Assembly: GCA_021824175.1 (NCBI GenBank)
Contig: JAKALP010000014.1
Span: forward strand, 96,333-160,332
Length of the DNA: 64,000 nucleotides
DNA from: Deltaproteobacteria bacterium
GTDB lineage: Bacteria; Desulfobacterota; Desulfobacteria; Desulfobacterales; Desulfosarcinaceae
Reading direction: 5' to 3'
Shown here: positions 54,536 through 62,748 of the stretch, one piece after another
Position numbering within the stretch: position 1 is the first letter of the stretch
How the letters are laid out: every line of letters begins with the position of its first letter
The notes under the pieces: model-generated
Told to the model about the DNA's origin: nothing
Database searches by the model: none
What the model saw: only the letters and a program-made list of their open reading frames with translations
Position numbers and translations under genes: made by a program

Positions 54536-55834
54536 GCCGGTAATAAAGGCGTTGATCTCTTCCCGTAGTTTAGCCATATCCAATATCTGAAGCTGGCCGT
54601 TTTGCACTACCCATTGGCCATCGATCATCACGTGCCGAACATCGGCGGGACCAGCCGCATACACCAAATGGGACGATGGGTGGTACATAGGAATCAAATG
54701 GGGCTGATCCATGTTAAGGACAATAAAGTCAGCGCGCTTGCCAGGTTCTAGAGACCCGATTTGGTGATCCAAGCCCAATGCGCGCGCGCCTTGAATCGTG
54801 GCCATATGCAGGACAGTGTCAGCGGCCATAAGAGTGGGGTCCAGACGATGCACTTTATGCAGCTTGGCGGCACTGTCCATCTCAGCCCAGAGGTCGAGAT
54901 CGTTGTTGCTGGCGCTCCCATCCGTGCCCAACCCGACGCAGATGCCGGCAGCGAGCATGTCGGGCACTGGCGCAACTCCCGATGCCAATTTCATATTACT
55001 TTGCGGGCAATGAATAACCCGGGCTTTGCTGCGAGCGACAATGTCGATATCCCGAGCATCCAGCCATACTGCATGGATGAGCAGCGTCTGGGGGTCCAAA
55101 ATCCCCAAACGGTCCAGATATTGGACCGGCGTGCTGCCCTGCCTGGCCAGCATCTGATCCCGCTCTGCCTCGGTTTCGGCCACATGGATTTGGAACACGG
55201 CACCCAGATCAGTGGCTGCTTTTTTGGCCGCGGTCAAAGTTTGGGCCGAACAGGTATAGGGGGAATGGCAAAAAATGGATGGCTGCACACGGCCTGAAAG
55301 CGAGCGCCACTTCTCGGCAAAGTTGCGGGCCACCGTGACATTTAGGGCCGGATCAGGCACTCCCGGCGCTGGGTAGTCAATGACACCTTGTCCCAATATG
55401 GCGCGGATGCCCGTGTTTGCCACCTCTTCAATAAAATGCGCCACCAGGAAGTAACCATCACAGCAGGTAGTAATGCCCCCTAAAAGCATTTCGGCACAAG
55501 CCAGCCGCGCTCCCAGAACCACGGACTTGGGATTGACATGCTGGGCTTCAGCCGGAAAAATGTGATCGTTCAACCACTGTGACAGGGGAAGATCGTCGGC
55601 CAGTCCGCGAAACAGTGTCATGGGCAGATGGGTATGGCCATTGACCAGTCCTGGCATAATGATACCGCCCTGGGCATCGATATGCTCTTTGGCTTCTGGC
55701 AGTACTGATTTCCCGGAGTACTCCCAAACCTGCTTTATCTCTCCCTGATGGACCGCCATTGCGCCCTTCGTGATCGTTGAAAAGCGCTGGTCCATCGTCA
55801 GAATGGTACCGTTATAAACAATGGTATCGAACAT
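54518..55834 (-). CDS. mtaD: MTA/SAH/adenosine deaminase (amidohydrolase), copy 1
   Basis: 438 residues of the MtaD/SsnA-type amidohydrolase family. Metal ligands are H-x-H in 'NGHTHLPMTLFRGLADD', His in 'FQIHVAETEAE', His in 'LLIHAVWLD' and Asp in 'GLGTDGSASNN'. It should deaminate 5'-methylthioadenosine, S-adenosylhomocysteine or adenosine to the inosine form. It lies 53 bp downstream of a close paralog. Compared with copy 2, the cysteine-rich 'GGITTCCDGYFL' replaces 'SGTTCFCDMYLF', so substrate preference may differ. Confidence 0.92.
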   Translation of the reverse strand: MFDTIVYNGTILTMDQRFSTITKGAMAVHQGEIKQVWEYSGKSVLPEAKEHIDAQGGIIMPGLVNGHTHLPMTLFRGLADDLPLSQWLNDHIFPAEAQHVNPKSVVLGARLACAEMLLGGITTCCDGYFLVAHFIEEVANTGIRAILGQGVIDYPAPGVPDPALNVTVARNFAEKWRSLSGRVQPSIFCHSPYTCSAQTLTAAKKAATDLGAVFQIHVAETEAERDQMLARQGSTPVQYLDRLGILDPQTLLIHAVWLDARDIDIVARSKARVIHCPQSNMKLASGVAPVPDMLAAGICVGLGTDGSASNNDLDLWAEMDSAAKLHKVHRLDPTLMAADTVLHMATIQGARALGLDHQIGSLEPGKRADFIVLNMDQPHLIPMYHPSSHLVYAAGPADVRHVMIDGQWVVQNGQLQILDMAKLREEINAFITGSIGRR

Positions 55835-55887
55835 GGCTGACCTTGAAGAATTCTCTTGATGAGAAGATAAGATTTCTGGGAACCAGC

Positions 55888-57225
55888 TTATGCCAACCCC
55901 CGGAACATCTCCGCCTGCTGCCTGGCATCCGCCATCACTTGGGCTGCATCCATGGTCAAAAGATCGCGATCTTTCATTACCAAACGGCCATTAATTACGG
56001 TATGCACCACATCGCTGCCATGCACGGCATAAACCAGATGGGATATAGGATCATACATGGGAGTCAAATGCGGTTTGGCGGTATCCACCACAATTATGTC
56101 GGCCTGTTTGCCCTTTTCAATGGATCCGATCATGCGATCCATTCCAAGCACGCGGGCGGCATCTATGGTGGTCATGCGCAGCACGGCATTGGCCTTCATG
56201 AGCGTTGGGTTCAGGCGATGCACTTTGTGAAGTTTGGCCGCCGTATCCATTTCGGCGAACAGATCCAGATTGTTGTTGCTGGCGCAGCCGTCCGTGCCCA
56301 GCCCCACACAAATCCCGGCAGCCAGTAAATCAGGCACCGGCGCCACTCCGGAAGCTAACTTCATGTTGCTCTCTGGATTATGGGACACTTTGACATCATT
56401 TTTCTTGAGCCGTTCAATATCTTCCATGGTCAGAACCACGGCATGGCAGGCCACCACATTTGGGCCCAATATGCCCAGTTGATCCAGGTGGCCCACGGGC
56501 GTGGCCTGGTACGTTTCCATGATCTGGACCACTTCATTCTGGGTTTCAGACAGATGAATCACCATGGGAGCCTGGTACTCTCCGGCCAGGCGCGCGGCTC
56601 GCTGGAGTAAATCCGGTTTGCACAGATAGGGGGAGTGAGGTTCCACGGCAACTTTGATCAAGGGATCTCCGGCCCAGCGCTCCATCATGCGGCGGGTATA
56701 CTCGAAACCATTGTCCAAAACGCCATAGTTCGGCGATGGGAAGTCATACAATACTTCGCCCACCACGGCCCGCATACCGCATTCGCCGGCCGCTTCAGCC
56801 ACGGCCTCTTCAAAGAGGTACATATCGCAAAAGCAGGTGGTGCCGGATCGAATCATTTCAGCGCAAGCCAGCCGTGATCCGATTTTCACCATGTCAGCGT
56901 CCAATTTAGACTCGGCCGGGAAGATGTGATCATTGAGCCAACTCATTAAGGGCAGGTCGTCCGCAAGACCACGAAACAATGCCATGGCCGCGTGGGTATG
57001 TGTATTGATCAAACCGGGTAGAATGAGGCCGCCCCGGGCGTTCAAGATTTGAGCAATTTGCCACTGGACAAATTGTCCGGTTGGTCCCAAAGCTTTGATC
57101 CGACCCGCTTCAACCGCAACGGCACCACCTGGTATGATGCGATTCCCGGCGTCCATGGTGACAATAGTTCCATTCTCGATCAACAGATCCGCGCGATCGA
57201 TATGCAATGGGTTAGAAATAGTCAT
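55888..57225 (-). CDS. mtaD: MTA/SAH/adenosine deaminase (amidohydrolase), copy 2
   Basis: 445 residues, paralogous to the preceding (downstream) gene: both share 'KLASGVAPVPD', 'GICVGLGTDG' and 'AAKLHKVHRL'. Ligands are in 'NTHTHAAMALFRGLADD', 'MVIHLSETQNE', 'VACHAVVL' and 'GLGTDGCASNN'. It overlaps the phosphorylase gene by ATGA (stop and start share bases), so the two are translated together and probably act in sequence: deaminate, then cleave to hypoxanthine and sugar phosphate. Whether it prefers MTA, SAH or adenosine is not decided by sequence. Confidence 0.93.
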   Translation of the reverse strand: MTISNPLHIDRADLLIENGTIVTMDAGNRIIPGGAVAVEAGRIKALGPTGQFVQWQIAQILNARGGLILPGLINTHTHAAMALFRGLADDLPLMSWLNDHIFPAESKLDADMVKIGSRLACAEMIRSGTTCFCDMYLFEEAVAEAAGECGMRAVVGEVLYDFPSPNYGVLDNGFEYTRRMMERWAGDPLIKVAVEPHSPYLCKPDLLQRAARLAGEYQAPMVIHLSETQNEVVQIMETYQATPVGHLDQLGILGPNVVACHAVVLTMEDIERLKKNDVKVSHNPESNMKLASGVAPVPDLLAAGICVGLGTDGCASNNNLDLFAEMDTAAKLHKVHRLNPTLMKANAVLRMTTIDAARVLGMDRMIGSIEKGKQADIIVVDTAKPHLTPMYDPISHLVYAVHGSDVVHTVINGRLVMKDRDLLTMDAAQVMADARQQAEMFRGLA

Positions 57226-58094
57226 GGTTGTTTTCCCTGGCGTTGCTCATTTTCGACCTTCAATACCTGGGCAATCAACGCAGCCAACTTAGGTGAAGCT
57301 GCTTCCGCCACCGCGATGATCTCATCCACACTGGAAGGCGATAAACGTTCCGGCAAACACATATTGGTGATGGTGGATAGCCCTAAAACCCGCATGCCGC
57401 CATGGACCGCGGCGATGGTCTCCATCACGGTGGAAAATCCAACCGCATCGGCCCCAAAGGTTCGAAGGAAGCGCATCTCGGCGGGTGTCTCCAAGGAGGG
57501 CCCCTTTAGGCCCACATAGACGCCTTGGCGAATCTGGATGCCCAAGGTCGGGGCTGCCGAAAAAGCTATGTTGCGCAATCCCAAATCATAGGCTGCTGTC
57601 ATATCAGGAAACCGTGGCCCCCATTGGGTCTCATTTAAGCCAACTAAAGGATTGGCGCCGGTGAGGTTGATGTGATCACTGATAACCATCAGATCGCCAG
57701 AGCTGAAATTTGGATTAAGTCCTCCGGCCGCGTTGGTGAGAATAAGCGTGCTCACGCCCAGACTCTGGAGAACCCTGATGGGGAAGGTCACCGCCGCTGG
57801 GGAGTAGCCTTCATAGAGATGAAAACGTCCTTGCAACACGACCACTGGGATATCCGAAAGCCAGCCGTTGACCAGCTGCCCGGCATGTGATTGCACCGTG
57901 GACAAAGGGAAATGAGGGATCTCTCCGTAGGCTACCGCTGTGTGATTATGGAGAGCAGCAGTCAGATTCCCCAATCCCGTACCAGCAAAAATGGCGGCGG
58001 TGGGCGTTTGCTCCCATCGGTTTCGCAAAAATGCGGCTGCTTCAACAGCGGCGTTAATATCAAATTTTTCAAAAATCTCTTGCATTTGATTCAT
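57222..58094 (-). CDS. Purine nucleoside phosphorylase, trimeric type (possible methylthioinosine phosphorylase)
   Basis: 290 residues. Family blocks: 'AIFAGTGLGNLTAAL', 'VQSHAGQLVNG', 'LQGRFHLYEGY', 'LTNAAGGLNP', 'GPSLETPAEMRFLRTFGADAVGFSTV' and 'STITNMCLP'. Glu of 'SLETPAE' and Asn of 'TITN', which bind the purine, are kept. The usual 'GMSTVPE' is 'GFSTVME', an active-site change near the ribose/base pocket. It splits inosine-type nucleosides with phosphate. Position just upstream of mtaD copy 2 suggests that its substrate is the deaminase product, possibly methylthioinosine. Confidence 0.92.
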   Translation of the reverse strand: MNQMQEIFEKFDINAAVEAAAFLRNRWEQTPTAAIFAGTGLGNLTAALHNHTAVAYGEIPHFPLSTVQSHAGQLVNGWLSDIPVVVLQGRFHLYEGYSPAAVTFPIRVLQSLGVSTLILTNAAGGLNPNFSSGDLMVISDHINLTGANPLVGLNETQWGPRFPDMTAAYDLGLRNIAFSAAPTLGIQIRQGVYVGLKGPSLETPAEMRFLRTFGADAVGFSTVMETIAAVHGGMRVLGLSTITNMCLPERLSPSSVDEIIAVAEAASPKLAALIAQVLKVENEQRQGKQP

Positions 58095-58462
58095 CCAATG
58101 TGAATGACGGGCTTAACAAATGTTGCTCGGAGTTTATAATTCAGGCCAAAATCGCCGTCAACCAGTCGAGTGGAGACAGAGCGGGAACAATGGAAGAGCA
58201 CCTTCGCGCGCCTCTAAGTTCCCATCTGCTATTGTCGCCGATATCCGTGCTAACGCCCTTGATTTATGATTGCTTTGAGTTCTCTAACAGACCTCGTTTC
58301 ATGATGCCGTTCTCATTGACTTCACATAGGCCTTATGCCATGGTGCCGATTTGTTAAATTTGTAATCAATTGCCCTGTACCATTTTCCTCTAAACTATAT
58401 CTAACCAAAGGGAAAAACGAGAGGAATATTGGAGACAACGAGTGATACTGTAAGAATATCCA
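58095..58462. other. Divergent regulatory gap
   Basis: 368 bp between the - strand phosphorylase gene and the + strand DRTGG gene. No gene is visible. It is AT-rich from about 58230 to 58460 and should hold both promoters; the candidate boxes I could see ('TTGCCC' and 'TAAACT', 15-bp spacing) are too weak to call. Confidence 0.4.
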
Positions 58463-58816
58463 ATGAAGATCCAAGAGCTCAAAGACATACTCAAGGCGAA
58501 AGTACTGGTCGGACATGATCAAATGGATAAGGTGATCACCGCGGGTGGCGCGGCGGATCTAATGGATGATGTACTGACAGCGATTGCCAAGGATTGTGTC
58601 CTGTTAACGGGGGTCACCACTTCCCAGGTTATTCAAACTGCCAAGATCGCCCAAGTGGCCGCAGTAGTGATCGCCCGCAAGAAAAACCCGCCCGAAGAGG
58701 TGGTGGAGCTGGCGCGCAGGCTTGAGATCCCGCTGTTATCGACCAATTACTCTTTATTTGTTGCCTGTGGCCGTCTCTATATGAATGGCATCAGGGGATT
58801 GGATGGCTCTTGGTAA
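58463..58816 (+). CDS. DRTGG domain protein
   Basis: 117 residues from ATG 58463. The whole chain matches the DRTGG domain: 'MKIQELKDILKAKVLVGHDQ', 'TAGGAADLMDDVLTAI', 'LLTGVTTSQVIQTAKIAQVAAVVIARKK' and 'PLLSTNYSLFVACGRLY'. Stand-alone members occur near hydrogenase and electron-transfer genes, and are thought to bind small ligands or nucleotides. It lies 152 bp upstream of the RnfB fusion gene on the same strand, which fits a redox-related regulatory role. Confidence 0.85.
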   Translation: MKIQELKDILKAKVLVGHDQMDKVITAGGAADLMDDVLTAIAKDCVLLTGVTTSQVIQTAKIAQVAAVVIARKKNPPEEVVELARRLEIPLLSTNYSLFVACGRLYMNGIRGLDGSW

Positions 58817-58968
58817 CGACTGATGTGCTCGTGACCGGCGCCAACGTAGAAAAAATTATCAAAAGCTTGACCAGCTATGATAAAAGTAATTTCGTTTATG
58901 CTTTATTGATTTGTAGCAGCCAATTATTGTGGCGGACGTGATACTATGCGTGAGGGAGAACCGAAAAA

Positions 58969-61026
58969 ATGCAAGACGCAATCCTGATGATGGGTGGCTT
59001 GGGCTTGGTAGTGGGTATCGGTTTAGCCATAGCCTCCAAGGTGTTCTATGTCTATGTAGACCCCAAAATTCTGGATGTTGAGGCAGCTTTGCCCGGTGCC
59101 AATTGCGGTGGATGTGGTATGCCCGGGTGTTCAGCCAATGCCGAAGCAATCGTGGCCGGGAAGACATCTCCCAGCTCATGCGTGGCCGCCGGACCAGAAG
59201 TAGCCCAAGCCATTGCGGCCATCCTGGGTGTCAGTTTCGAGGCCAAGGAACCTGACATTGCCCTACCCGGCTGCGCATATGGAACCTCGGATGCGGAGAC
59301 TAAATATGCATATGATGGGCTCAATGATTGCCGGGCCATGGCCGTTTTGCATGGTGGTATGAAGGTATGCACCATCGGCTGCCTGGGATTAGGCACGTGT
59401 GCCAAGGCATGCCCTTTCGGTGCGATCACTATGGGGCCTGATGGATTGCCGAAGGTCCAGGAAAACCGTTGTACGGGATGTGGTACCTGTGAGCGGGTCT
59501 GCCCGAAAAACATTATTACGCTCTCCTCGGTGACTCGCCGTATTCTCAAAGAGTATACGACGGAAGATTGCACCACGCCCTGCCAGAGAGCTTGTCCGGC
59601 CGGTATCGACATCAGCGCTTACATCGGTGCCATTGCCGATGGTGATAATAATCGTGCAGTTCAAATCATTAAAGAACGCAATCCTTTCCCGACCGTCATC
59701 GGACGTATCTGCCCGCGCCCTTGTGAAAGCGAATGCCGTCGCCATTATGTGGACGAACCAGTGGCCATCAATTTTTTGAAACGATATGCGGCCGATGAAG
59801 AGATGGCCCGCGGACAACACATTCAACCATACAAAGCACCGGAAACCGGGCGCAGAGTCGCGGTAATCGGTGGTGGCGTCGAAGGACTCTCGGCTGCATT
59901 TTTTACCGCGCGGCTGGGGCATGCGACCACGGTGTTCGAGGCTCAAAATAAAATGGGCGGGTTATTGCGCAGCGCCATTGCCCGTAATCGCCTTCCAGCC
60001 AATGTGCTGGACTGGGATATCGAGGGTATCCTTGCAATGGGGGTAGCATCCGAGACAGACAAATCTCTTGGCAAGGATATCACCATACCGGAACTGTTGA
60101 CCCAGGGGTATCAAGCCGTGTTTCTCGCCGTTGGCGGCTGGGACAGCCGATTGGCCCGCACGGGTGGGCAAAGCGACCCAAGCCCTGTCCCCGGATGCCA
60201 CCTGCTGATCGATGTGGCCAAATCCGGCAGCCAGGGGTATCCGAACCTTAAACTGGATGGCCATGTGATCATCGTGGGCAATCCCAATCTGAATAAGCAA
60301 TTGATCCAACGCTGCAAGGCCCTTGGGGCAGACAAAGTCACCTTGCTGGTCAGAGAAACACCTCTGGCGGAAATCGAGCCCAACCAGGCAGAAGTTCGCG
60401 CGGATATGGCCATAGGCCGCCTCCATGGTCAGGGTGATGCCCTGCAGGCGGTTGACCTGATTCATTTGACCCATGGCGGCATCGAAAAAGTAGAAGCGCA
60501 ACATTTAATTTTCACGGCCGGGCGCATTCCAGAACTTATGTTTCTACCGGCCTCCACCGAAGATACTCCGAGCGATTCGGCGCAGAATGCCGCGCCGGCC
60601 ACGACCGGCGCCTGGCAAGCCATCCCACCTTATAAACCAGCCGCATTACGGGACGAAATCGGACTAATGGCCAAAGGCGATGAACTGACCGATTTTTCAG
60701 CCGCCATTAAATCCATTGCCGCCGGCCGGCGTGCCGCTGCTACTATTCACAAATCACTATATGGGCTCGCGTTGGATTTACCGAGCCATGTCGTGGCCCC
60801 CGCTACACCGGTCCAAAACGTGAACAGTGTTCAGGGCGTAGCCGTTCAATTGCGCCAAATCATGCCTTTGGCTGATGCAAACCAAACAGCACCGGATGCA
60901 GAGTTGGAAAAAGGATTTAGCGTCACGGAAGCACATCAGGAAGCCAAGCGGTGCCTGCAGTGCGGTCTCATTTGCTATCTGAGAGATAAAGAGTGCCATG
61001 CTTCCCAGCCTGGTGCTAAGGTCTAG
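58969..61026 (+). CDS. rnfB: RnfB-type ferredoxin subunit fused to a GltD-like NAD(P)-oxidoreductase domain
   Basis: 685 residues. An N-terminal membrane helix ('GLGLVVGIGLAIASKVF') leads to the Fe-S domain 'ANCGGCGMPGCSANAEAI' and two ferredoxin motifs ('CLGLGTCAKACP', 'CTGCGTCERVCP'). From about residue 200 it resembles GltD/NfnB: 'CQRACPAGIDISAYI', 'GRICPRPCESECRR' and 'VAVIGGGVEGLSAAF'. The second nucleotide fold reads 'VIIVGNPNLNKQL' where G-G-G-N-x-A-x-D is usual, so NAD(P)H binding there is doubtful. It ends in another Cys pair ('RCLQCGLICYLRDKEC'). No other rnf gene is present in the window. Confidence 0.88.
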   Translation: MQDAILMMGGLGLVVGIGLAIASKVFYVYVDPKILDVEAALPGANCGGCGMPGCSANAEAIVAGKTSPSSCVAAGPEVAQAIAAILGVSFEAKEPDIALPGCAYGTSDAETKYAYDGLNDCRAMAVLHGGMKVCTIGCLGLGTCAKACPFGAITMGPDGLPKVQENRCTGCGTCERVCPKNIITLSSVTRRILKEYTTEDCTTPCQRACPAGIDISAYIGAIADGDNNRAVQIIKERNPFPTVIGRICPRPCESECRRHYVDEPVAINFLKRYAADEEMARGQHIQPYKAPETGRRVAVIGGGVEGLSAAFFTARLGHATTVFEAQNKMGGLLRSAIARNRLPANVLDWDIEGILAMGVASETDKSLGKDITIPELLTQGYQAVFLAVGGWDSRLARTGGQSDPSPVPGCHLLIDVAKSGSQGYPNLKLDGHVIIVGNPNLNKQLIQRCKALGADKVTLLVRETPLAEIEPNQAEVRADMAIGRLHGQGDALQAVDLIHLTHGGIEKVEAQHLIFTAGRIPELMFLPASTEDTPSDSAQNAAPATTGAWQAIPPYKPAALRDEIGLMAKGDELTDFSAAIKSIAAGRRAAATIHKSLYGLALDLPSHVVAPATPVQNVNSVQGVAVQLRQIMPLADANQTAPDAELEKGFSVTEAHQEAKRCLQCGLICYLRDKECHASQPGAKV

Positions 61027-61045
61027 ATGCCGGGGAATCGATCCA

Positions 61046-61534
61046 ATGGCCATTGAACAAGGAATAGTGATTCGAATGGACGCGCGAGCCTTAACGGCGT
61101 GGGTTCAAACCACCCGCAGCAGTGTATGCGAGTCTTGTGCGTCCAGGGAAAGCTGTAATCCTGGTGGCAATGGCAAAAACCACGAAGTCGAGGCTATCAA
61201 TTCCATTGGCGCCAAAGTGGGAGACCATATCCAGATAGCCATCAGTAGTAGCTCTCTGCTTAAAGCTATGTTTATGCTCTATATTTTTCCTATCTTGGGC
61301 ATGCTCGGGGGGGGTATCGCCGGTAACGCCTTGGCGCCAGGGTTCCAGATGAACCCCTCGGTTCTTGCGGCCATTATGGCCTTGGTCTGTTTTGCCATTG
61401 CAATGATCATCATGCGCTTCATCGGACAACGTCTTGGCCAAAGGGAAGCCTATCGCCCAAAAATTATTCGTATATTGGGACGTCAGGAGCAATTATTCCC
61501 CAATGAATGTGGTCAGGCAAACTACCATCGATAA
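61046..61534 (+). CDS. rseC: RseC/MucC-type SoxR-reducing system protein
   Basis: 162 residues from ATG 61046 (a frame opening at 60998 overlaps the previous gene). The N-terminal part holds the conserved Cys cluster 'CESCASRESC' and a small beta domain ('VGDHIQIAISSSSLLKA'). Two helices follow ('MFMLYIFPILGMLGGGIAGNAL', 'AAIMALVCFAIAMIIM'). RseC proteins are encoded with Rnf genes and help keep redox-sensing proteins reduced. Its place right after the RnfB fusion agrees with that. Confidence 0.88.
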   Translation: MAIEQGIVIRMDARALTAWVQTTRSSVCESCASRESCNPGGNGKNHEVEAINSIGAKVGDHIQIAISSSSLLKAMFMLYIFPILGMLGGGIAGNALAPGFQMNPSVLAAIMALVCFAIAMIIMRFIGQRLGQREAYRPKIIRILGRQEQLFPNECGQANYHR

Positions 61535-61546
61535 GGAATCTTTAGG

Positions 61547-62023
61547 ATGATTGAAAAGGTCTTTATCACCAGCAACAATACCGCGACCTTTGTTTGTCCC
61601 CAATGTGGCAACGTGACAACAGCCAATGTGGCCAAATATGCCGCCATTGATAAAAGAGTGACCGTCAAATGCAACTGCACTTGTGGTCACCGGTTCAGTG
61701 TATCCCTGGAAAAGCGCCGCCAATACCGGAAAGCGACCGACTTGGCCGGCATGTATTACTATCGTATGCCCAATGGCGATGAGGATAAGGGAATCATGAG
61801 GGTGGTTGACATTTCCTCCACGGGCATCAAACTCAAGCTCAACGTGGAACGTAATTTCAATCTCGGCGAAATGTTGAGGGTGGAATTTCATCTCGACGAC
61901 AAGCGCCGCACTTTTATTGAAAAGCGTGTCATTATCCGCAATGTCTACAAAAACCTCGTTGGAACCTCATTTGCCGCCAATGAGGGGGACGATCCTAATC
62001 TGGGTTTTTACTTGATGTCTTAA
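61547..62023 (+). CDS. Zinc-ribbon PilZ domain protein
   Basis: 158 residues from ATG 61547 with an AAGGA site. Residues 15-50 form a zinc ribbon ('FVCPQCGNVTTANV', 'VKCNCTCGHRF'). Residues 55-155 form PilZ: R-R-Q-Y-R-K (arginine motif) and 'VVDISSTGIKLKLN' (D-x-S-x-x-G), so c-di-GMP binding is expected. It lies 12 bp after rseC and 26 bp before the LUD gene, forming part of the same run of genes. Confidence 0.88.
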   Translation: MIEKVFITSNNTATFVCPQCGNVTTANVAKYAAIDKRVTVKCNCTCGHRFSVSLEKRRQYRKATDLAGMYYYRMPNGDEDKGIMRVVDISSTGIKLKLNVERNFNLGEMLRVEFHLDDKRRTFIEKRVIIRNVYKNLVGTSFAANEGDDPNLGFYLMS

Positions 62024-62049
62024 ATTTCTCCTACGAAATTGGAGCATGA

Positions 62050-62694
62050 ATGCCCCACTCGATTCGTCAATGGCTATGGGAACAAAGAGGACGTCAATGC
62101 CTGGCCAACCTGCAGAAGAATGGTTTTGATGCCCATTGGGTGCCCGATACCGAGGCGGCGCGTACCCTGATTCTGAACATGACGGCCCAGTGCAACACCA
62201 TTGGGTTCGGGGGGTCTGAAACTGTTAGACAGTTGGGTGTTGTGGAAGCACTAACCGCCAAAGGCAAGACCATCTACGACCATTGGCAAGCCAATCTTTC
62301 GCCCCAAGAAAGTCTTGCCATTCGGAAAGAACAGCTGCGCTGCGACTGTTTTTTTTGCAGCGCCAATGCCATTGCCATGACCGGTGAGATTGTTAACGTG
62401 GACGGCGCGGGAAATCGAACCAGCGCAATGGGATTTGGCCCGGGTAAAGTGGTTATCGTGGCCGGCATGAATAAAGTCACCAGCGATCTAGACAGCGCGC
62501 TGCGCCGCATCCGTGAAGAGGCCGGCCCCATGCGTGCCAAGAGCCTTGGAATGAAAACGCCGTGCGCTGAAACTGGCATATGCAGCGACTGCCATGCTCC
62601 CCAGCGGATCTGCCGAATTACCACCATTTTGCATCGTCAACCGATGCTCACTCCGACCAGTGTGATACTCATCAACCAGGCCATGGGATACTAA
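62050..62694 (+). CDS. LUD domain (lactate utilization) protein
   Basis: 214 residues from ATG 62050 with GGAG 5 bp upstream. LUD blocks: 'IGFGGSETVRQLGVVEAL', 'CDCFFCSANAIAMTGEIVNVDGAGNRTSAMGFGP' region (Cys-x-Cys pair, then Glu...Asp-Gly-Asn-Arg) and 'ICSDCHAPQRICRI' near the end. Short LUD proteins of this kind occur in anaerobes and in lactate/aldehyde oxidation systems, but the biochemical role of the single-domain form is unsettled. The stop codon TAA at 62692-62694 lies inside the left end of an insertion sequence. Confidence 0.88.
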   Translation: MPHSIRQWLWEQRGRQCLANLQKNGFDAHWVPDTEAARTLILNMTAQCNTIGFGGSETVRQLGVVEALTAKGKTIYDHWQANLSPQESLAIRKEQLRCDCFFCSANAIAMTGEIVNVDGAGNRTSAMGFGPGKVVIVAGMNKVTSDLDSALRRIREEAGPMRAKSLGMKTPCAETGICSDCHAPQRICRITTILHRQPMLTPTSVILINQAMGY

Positions 62695-62720
62695 GCAATT
62701 GTCACAAAATAATCTTTACA
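62692..62720. repeat. Left terminal inverted repeat of the IS
   Basis: Bases TAAGCAATTGTCACAAAATA and onward; 24 of 29 positions match the reverse complement of 63972-64000. The outermost few bases are less sure. Confidence 0.75.
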
Positions 62721-62748
62721 ATTTTTCTTGCCATGATATAAATCTGTC

